From positions 1 through 10,913 of the forward strand of contig JASHQV010000223.1 in NCBI GenBank assembly GCA_030038955.1: a stretch of 10,913 nt of DNA, given 5' to 3'. The DNA is from Solirubrobacteraceae bacterium (GTDB lineage: Bacteria > Actinomycetota > Thermoleophilia > Solirubrobacterales > Solirubrobacteraceae). The notes beneath the pieces are model-generated. The model was not told where the DNA came from, ran no database searches, and worked only from the letters and a program-made list of their open reading frames with translations. Made by a program: the position numbers and the translations under genes. Of this stretch, positions 6,132-10,913 are shown piece by piece. Positions within the stretch are counted from its first letter, which is position 1. Every line of letters starts with the position of its first letter.

Positions 6132-6788
6132 TTACGCGGGCGCCTTCAGCTGACTCCGGACGTACGCGACACGCTGGATCGTGGTGATCAGGCTGAGCCC
6201 CGCCAGCACGTAGACGGCGGGCGCCAGCAGCTCGAACTGGCCGAGCGAGGCGCCGCGGGCGAATACCAGCCCGGCCGACAGGATCACGACCCGCACCGGC
6301 CGCGTCGCCAGCCCCACCTTGCACGCCAGCCCGAGCGCCTCGGCCCGGGCGCGCGTGTACGAGACGGTCAGCGACAGCAACACCGCGGCGACCGTGGCGG
6401 CGGCGGCGGCCGAGTCGCCGCGCGCGGCGAAGTAGGCGCCGACCGCGGTCAGCACGATCCCCTCCTCGAGCCGGTCCAGGGTCGAGTCGAGGAATGCTCC
6501 GAACGGCGTCCCCTTGCCCGACATGCGGCTGTAGCGGCCGTCGAGCGTGTCCATCACCGAGCCGACGATGAACGCGACCCCGGCAAGGAAGAACAGGCGC
6601 TCCACGACCAAGCCGGCGGCCACGAGGTTGAGCGCGAACCCGGTGAGGCTGATCGCGTTCGGCGTCAGGCGCGACTCGATCAGCCGCTCCCGCATCAGCT
6701 CCTGGGTGATCGTGCTCTGGCGGCGTGGCCGCGGCCGGCGCGCGTGCTGTTCCCGCCGGCGCCGCTCGGTAGTGTCCGTGTCGGCCAT
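6132..6788 (-). CDS. CDP-alcohol phosphatidyltransferase, probable phosphatidylinositol(-phosphate) synthase
   Basis: Integral membrane enzyme that moves a phosphatidyl group from CDP-diacylglycerol to an alcohol. 218 aa, normal for the family. The signature D80xxD83G84xxSR88-x8-G97-x3-D101-x3-D105 is complete except that the usual Ala before Arg88 is Ser. Hydrophobic stretches at about 43-78, 110-122, 128-143, 166-178 and 185-203 fit a six-helix membrane fold. The first 30 residues are very rich in Arg and presumably cytosolic. The next gene is ino1, so inositol-1-phosphate is the best guess for the acceptor, giving phosphatidylinositol phosphate as in the mycobacterial PgsA1 route. Glycerol-3-phosphate is the alternative. 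ATG 6788 was chosen because upstream sequence enters a repeat array; no good ribosome-binding site precedes it, so an internal start (for example ATG for residue 32) is possible. Confidence 0.85.
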   Translation of the reverse strand: MADTDTTERRRREQHARRPRPRRQSTITQELMRERLIESRLTPNAISLTGFALNLVAAGLVVERLFFLAGVAFIVGSVMDTLDGRYSRMSGKGTPFGAFLDSTLDRLEEGIVLTAVGAYFAARGDSAAAAATVAAVLLSLTVSYTRARAEALGLACKVGLATRPVRVVILSAGLVFARGASLGQFELLAPAVYVLAGLSLITTIQRVAYVRSQLKAPA

Positions 6789-6838
6789 GGTTGCGAGGCA
6801 GAGACTACGCGGGACCGGGGCTGGACGCTGCCGTCGCG

Positions 6839-7000
6839 ATGGATAACGTCCGCCGTGTGCGCAGCAACGCTCCCGAGCCCGCCACCAGCGTCCCCGGGCC
6901 CGCCAGCAGCGTTCCCGAGCCCGCCAGCAGCGTCCCCGGGCCCGCCACCAGCGTTCCCGAGCCCGCTGGTGCTGGGGGCGCCGCCCGAGGATCGCGCTGA
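6839..7000 (+). CDS. Possible leader ORF of 53 aa encoded by the tandem repeats, ahead of nth
   Basis: ATG 6839 opens a frame beginning MDNVRRVRSNAPEP, then runs through the 21-bp repeats as heptapeptides alternating PEPA(T/S)SV and PGPA(T/S)SV, and ends GAGGAARGSR at TGA 6998-7000. The stop is 2 nt before the GTG start of nth, a spacing that would allow coupling. There is no clear ribosome-binding site for the ATG. The open frame may simply follow from repeats whose length is a multiple of three. No known family is recognised. Confidence 0.2.
   Translation: MDNVRRVRSNAPEPATSVPGPASSVPEPASSVPGPATSVPEPAGAGGAARGSR
6872..6967. repeat. 21-bp tandem repeat array (42-bp higher-order), 4.6 units, in a divergent gap
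   Basis: Units start at 6872, 6893, 6914, 6935 and 6956 (the last is partial, 12 bp). The unit reads CCCGAGCCCGCC, then ACC or AGC, then AGCGTC. Units 1, 3 and 5 have CCCGAG, while units 2 and 4 have CCCGGG and end in GTT instead of GTC, so the real period is 42 bp. The array lies between the divergent start codons of the phosphatidyltransferase (6788) and nth (7003) and occupies nearly half of that 214-bp gap. The rest of the gap shows no clear promoter on either strand. Confidence 0.92.
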
Positions 7001-7002
7001 CG

Positions 7003-7728
7003 GTGCCGGCGGCCGCTCGCAAGCGTGACTGGAGGGCACCACCGCGGGCGCGGGTGCGACGCCTGCGCGACCGCCTGCGCGACGTGTACGGAATCCCGTG
7101 CGCGCCGCCGCACGGCGATCCGCTCGCCGAGCTGATCCTGACGGTGCTGTCGCAGTCGACCAACGATCGCAACCGAGACGTCGCCTACTTCGCGATGCGC
7201 GAGCGCTTCCGAACGTGGGAGCAGGTGCGCGACGCCCCCGTCGACGAGCTCGAGCAGGCGATCCGCCCGGGCGGGATCTCGCGGGTCAAGTCGGCCCGGA
7301 TCAAGTCGATCCTGCGGGCGGTGACCGACAACGAGCGGCCGCGGGGAGCGCCCGCGGCCGGGCACCTCACGCTCGACTGGCTGAGCACGCTGAGCGTGCC
7401 AGCCGCCGAGGCGTATCTGACCTCGCTGCCGGGGGTCGGGCGCAAGACGGCCGCGTGCGTGCTGCTGTTCTCGTTCGGGATGCGCGACGTGCCGGTCGAT
7501 ACGCACGTCTCCCGGGTCGGCACCCGCCTCGGGCTGTTCCGGGCGGGCGCGCCATTCGAGGAGCTGCACGACACGATGCTGGAGATCACTCCAGCCGGCG
7601 AGGAGCTGGAGCTCCACATCAACCTGCTGCGCCACGGGCGGCGGACTTGCCACGCCCGCCGGCCCGAGTGTGGGGCGTGCGCGCTGGCGCGGATGTGCCC
7701 CAGCGCCGGGTCGTTCGACGCTGGATGA
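7003..7728 (+). CDS. nth: Endonuclease III (Nth), [4Fe-4S] DNA glycosylase/AP lyase
   Basis: Bifunctional base-excision-repair enzyme that removes oxidised pyrimidines and cleaves the abasic site. 241 aa. LTVLSQSTNDRNRD at 46-59 is the conserved helix. The helix-hairpin-helix is LPGVGRKTA at 142-150, with the Schiff-base Lys at K148 and the catalytic Asp at D166 (VPVDTHVSR). The cluster ligands are complete at the C-terminus: C216-x6-C223-x2-C226-x5-C232. The start is GTG 7003, with GAGGA at 6987-6991 (11-nt spacing); upstream the frame is open through the repeat array, but no ATG, GTG or TTG is available there. The first 25 residues are unusually basic. It is divergent from the lipid-synthesis cluster and followed by a structured gap before dnaK. 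Confidence 0.93.
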   Translation: MPAAARKRDWRAPPRARVRRLRDRLRDVYGIPCAPPHGDPLAELILTVLSQSTNDRNRDVAYFAMRERFRTWEQVRDAPVDELEQAIRPGGISRVKSARIKSILRAVTDNERPRGAPAAGHLTLDWLSTLSVPAAEAYLTSLPGVGRKTAACVLLFSFGMRDVPVDTHVSRVGTRLGLFRAGAPFEELHDTMLEITPAGEELELHINLLRHGRRTCHARRPECGACALARMCPSAGSFDAG

Positions 7729-7760
7729 GGGGCGCGATCAACGCCGATCTGACCGGTTGC

Positions 7761-7884
7761 CGTGCCCCAGCGTGTCCCAGCGCGCAATCTGTTCCCGCGA
7801 GCCGCCAGATTGCGCGCACGAACACGTTTTTCGTGCTCTGGCGCGCAATCAAGCCGTTGTGCGCATAGCGTGCGCGTACGAACA
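7761..7884. repeat. Compound repeat cluster between nth and dnaK
   Basis: Several repeats interlock here. CGTGCCCCAG (7761) is followed at once by CGTGTCCCAG (7771). The box GCGCGCAATC occurs at 7780-7789, inverted at 7808-7817 and again direct at 7841-7850. GCACGAA (7816-7822) pairs with TTCGTGC (7830-7836) around CACGTTT. TGCGCGCACGAACA (7811-7824) recurs with one change at 7871-7884. The inverted middle box can pair with either flanking box, and the downstream pairing encloses the small hairpin. No ORF of note lies here. It could hold an nth terminator, operators for the dnaK operon, or a small transcribed structured element. Confidence 0.75.
7780..7817. terminator. Perfect 12-bp inverted repeat downstream of nth, possible terminator
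   Basis: GCGCGCAATCTG (7780-7791) and CAGATTGCGCGC (7806-7817) are perfect arms around a 14-nt loop, 51 bp after the nth stop. No T run follows directly; TTTTT occurs at 7827-7831, inside the next hairpin. It could terminate nth, but the right arm can also pair with a third copy of the sequence downstream, so a purely terminating role is uncertain. Confidence 0.5.
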
Positions 7885-7933
7885 GGTCTGGATTCCGGTG
7901 AGATGGCGCCACGGCGCATGATCACCTCGTGTG

Positions 7934-7962
7934 TGCCCGAGGCACCGCGCGAGGCTCGGGCA
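7934..7962. promoter_or_regulatory. 8-bp inverted repeat just upstream of the presumed dnaK promoter
   Basis: TGCCCGAG (7934-7941) and CTCGGGCA (7955-7962) are perfect arms separated by 13 bp. The repeat ends 7 bp before the candidate -35 box. The position suits an activator or repressor site. It matches neither the HrcA CIRCE element (TTAGCACTC-N9-GAGTGCTAA) nor the HspR HAIR element (CTTGAGT-N7-ACTCAAG). Confidence 0.4.
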
Positions 7963-7968
7963 GACGCT

Positions 7969-7996
7969 TTGCAGCCGGTGACAGATCTGCTACGAT
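7969..7996 (+). promoter_or_regulatory. Candidate promoter of the dnaK operon
   Basis: TTGCAG (7969-7974) and TACGAT (7991-7996) are separated by 16 bp. The -10 fits the actinobacterial TANNNT pattern; the -35 keeps only TTG. Transcription would start near 8003, giving a leader of roughly 37 nt. ACGATC of the -10 region recurs at 8012-8017. The ribosome-binding site AGGAG (8022-8026) lies 13 nt before ATG 8040, a long spacing. Confidence 0.35.
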
Positions 7997-8039
7997 CGCG
8001 CTTAGATTTTCACGATCAAATAGGAGTAGAACGACAACC

Positions 8040-9960
<1,921 letters not shown>

Positions 9961-9974
<14 letters not shown>

Positions 9975-9994
9975 CGATGGAGCGCTCTCCTCGT
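9961..9994 (+). promoter_or_regulatory. Stem that can hide the grpE ribosome-binding site
   Basis: ACGAGG (9961-9966), which contains the grpE Shine-Dalgarno, is complementary to CCTCGT (9989-9994) inside grpE codons 5-6. A G-T pair (9967 with 9988) can extend it. The loop holds the dnaK stop and the grpE ATG (9977). A ribosome finishing dnaK would open the stem, so it could couple grpE translation to dnaK. Confidence 0.35.
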
Positions 9995-10666
9995 ATCACT
10001 CCGGGGACTCCGGTTGATGGGGTCCCCGGAGGGGAGTCCGAGGTCGATACCGCTTCGCGACGATCGCCCTCGGACACGCCCCCTGGGTCCCTGAAGGAAA
10101 CAGCTGCAGAAACGCCCTCGGCCGAGGCCGAGCGGGGTGCGGCCGACGAGGACGAGCTCGAGCTCGAGCGCGACTTCGAGCGCGACCTGGACGAGCTCGC
10201 CGCGAGGGCCGAGAAGGCCGACCACTACCTGGAGCTGGCACAGCGCACGAAGGCGGACTTCGAGAACTACCGCAAGCGCGCTGCGCGCGAGGCGATGCTC
10301 GCCCAGGACCGCGGCGTGATCAAGCTGGCCAAGGAGCTGCTGCCCGCGATCGACAACCTCAACCGCGCGGTCGAGGCGGCGACGGCGTTCGCCGCCGGCA
10401 GCCCCGAGGAGGCGGCCGCCGACGCCGAGTCGCAGCTCGCCTCCGGGATCAAGCTGGTGCACGCCGACGTGCTCGCCGCGCTCGCGCGCGTCGGGATCGA
10501 GCCATTCTCGCCGGCGGGCGAGCAGTTCGACCCGCAGCGCCATGAGGCGGTCGCGCAGCACCCGGTCGAGGGCCACGCGCCCGGCACCGTGATCCAGGTC
10601 TACCAGCAGGGCTTCCGGCTGGGCGAGACCGTGCTCAGGCCGGCGCGGGTGCTGGTCGCAGCCTGA
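9977..10666 (+). CDS. grpE: GrpE, nucleotide exchange factor of DnaK
   Basis: Homodimeric co-chaperone that releases ADP from DnaK. 229 aa. Residues 1-55 are low-complexity and probably disordered (Pro, Ser, Glu, Ala). Residues 57-93 form an acidic, coiled-coil-prone helix (DELELERDFERDLDEL), followed by the signature DFENYRKRAARE at 94-105 and AKELLPAIDNLNRAVEAA at 118-135. The C-terminal beta domain is recognisable (GIEPFSPAGEQFDPQRHEAV, then GTVIQVYQQGFRLGETVLRPARV). ATG 9977 follows the dnaK stop by 2 nt, with GAGGG at 9963-9967 and 9-nt spacing. Codons 8-19 are made by one arm-loop-arm of a strong hairpin, so the peptide there (TPGTPVDGVPGGE) is probably shaped by RNA structure and not by protein function. 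dnaJ follows after 18 bp. Confidence 0.96.
   Translation: MERSPRITPGTPVDGVPGGESEVDTASRRSPSDTPPGSLKETAAETPSAEAERGAADEDELELERDFERDLDELAARAEKADHYLELAQRTKADFENYRKRAAREAMLAQDRGVIKLAKELLPAIDNLNRAVEAATAFAAGSPEEAAADAESQLASGIKLVHADVLAALARVGIEPFSPAGEQFDPQRHEAVAQHPVEGHAPGTVIQVYQQGFRLGETVLRPARVLVAA
9999..10031 (+). other. Strong 14-bp hairpin inside the 5' end of grpE
   Basis: CTCCGGGGACTCCG (9999-10012) pairs with the sequence at 10018-10031 around the 5-nt loop GTTGA. The outer ten pairs (CTCCGGGGAC with GTCCCCGGAG) are perfect; two of the inner four are G-T wobbles. It begins 22 nt after the first base of the grpE start codon. Such a stem could slow ribosomes, mark an RNA-processing site, or reduce grpE output relative to dnaK. 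No T run follows. Confidence 0.75.
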
Positions 10667-10684
10667 CGAGGAGGGTGCGAGGAG

Positions 10685-10913
10685 ATGGCTGAGCGGCCCG
10701 ACTACTACAAGGTCCTCGGGGTTGGCAAGAACGCCACCGACGAGGAGATCAAGAAGGCCTACCGCAAGCTCGCGCGCCAGTACCACCCGGATCGCAATTC
10801 CGGCGACAAGCGGGCTGAGGAGCGCTTCAAGCAGATCTCCCAGGCCCACGACGTGCTGTCCGATCCCGACAAGCGCAAGCAGTACGATCGCCAGGGGACG
10901 CCGTTGGGTGGCT
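10685..10913 (+). CDS. dnaJ: DnaJ-family co-chaperone, N-terminal J-domain only (runs off the window)
   Basis: J-domain proteins stimulate the DnaK ATPase and deliver substrates. The 76 visible residues are a complete J-domain: PDYYKVLGVGKNATDEEIKKAYRKLA, the essential HPD at residues 34-36, then FKQISQAHDVLSDPDKRKQYD. The Gly/Phe region has just begun at the window edge (QGTPLGG). ATG 10685 is preceded by GAGGAGGG (10668-10675) with 9-nt spacing, 18 bp after the grpE stop. Whether the protein has the zinc-finger domain of DnaJ or is a CbpA-like form cannot be seen. Its place in the operon favours a DnaK partner. Confidence 0.93.
   Translation, partial: MAERPDYYKVLGVGKNATDEEIKKAYRKLARQYHPDRNSGDKRAEERFKQISQAHDVLSDPDKRKQYDRQGTPLGG

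Noticed and set aside
734..6967. Tandem arrays as CRISPR
   Set aside because: The arrays at 734-823 and 6872-6967 have repeats touching each other without spacers, with units of 18 and 21 bp, and no cas gene is present.
6789..7172. Longer phosphatidyltransferase starting at 7172
   Set aside because: The extra residues come from the antisense of nth and the repeat array and are Arg/Trp-rich nonsense.
7929..8039. 37-codon N-terminal extension of DnaK in frame
   Set aside because: The residues are unlike any DnaK start, the stretch covers the promoter-like boxes, and the conserved protein begins at ATG 8040.
7981..8039. CIRCE or HAIR heat-shock operator in the dnaK leader
   Set aside because: TTAG at 8002 and nearby AT-rich bases have no matching inverted arm; neither consensus is met.

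Overview
The window is high-GC DNA with actinobacterial gene content: inositol-1-phosphate synthase beside a CDP-alcohol phosphatidyltransferase, a dnaK-grpE-dnaJ operon, GTG and TTG starts, and TANNNT-type -10 boxes. An actinobacterium is likely. A deep-branching class such as Thermoleophilia (Solirubrobacterales) would fit, but that is an impression and not a measurement. No phage, transposase, CRISPR array, tRNA or rRNA was seen.

Layout. Positions 1-1791 (+): the 3' part of an RlmD/RumA-type 23S rRNA m5U methyltransferase, whose tail is an 18-bp tandem repeat array, then 11 bp later a zinc-free quinone oxidoreductase. Positions 1817-1864: an AT-rich hairpin in the convergent gap. Positions 1888-6788 (-): five genes that in transcription order are a CDP-alcohol phosphatidyltransferase, inositol-1-phosphate synthase (TTG start), a PimA-like GT4 domain fused to a PHP phosphoesterase domain, a divergent family-4-like uracil-DNA glycosylase overlapping it by 1 nt, and a small zinc-ribbon gene that looks frameshifted. 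Positions 6789-7002: a divergent gap filled by a 21-bp (42-bp higher-order) tandem repeat. Positions 7003-7728 (+): endonuclease III. Positions 7729-8039: a gap rich in inverted and direct repeats, leading to the presumed dnaK promoter. Positions 8040-10913 (+): dnaK, grpE and the start of dnaJ.

How the genes fit together. Ino1 makes inositol-1-phosphate and the CDP-alcohol phosphatidyltransferase can attach it to a lipid, so the minus-strand cluster looks like a phosphatidylinositol pathway. The next gene resembles the PI mannosyltransferase PimA in its acceptor half, but its donor-binding residues are replaced and a metal-complete PHP domain follows. Two base-excision-repair proteins (UDG-like and Nth) lie nearby on opposite strands. 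The chaperone operon is conventional in content. Its control regions are not: no CIRCE or HAIR operator was found, three alternating copies of a GCGCGCAATC box lie upstream of dnaK, and the grpE ribosome-binding site can pair with sequence just inside grpE.

The most interesting items are the repeat cluster upstream of dnaK, the degenerate-GT4/PHP fusion, the active-site changes in the UDG-like protein, the structured dnaK-grpE junction, and the two unrelated tandem-repeat arrays at gene ends.
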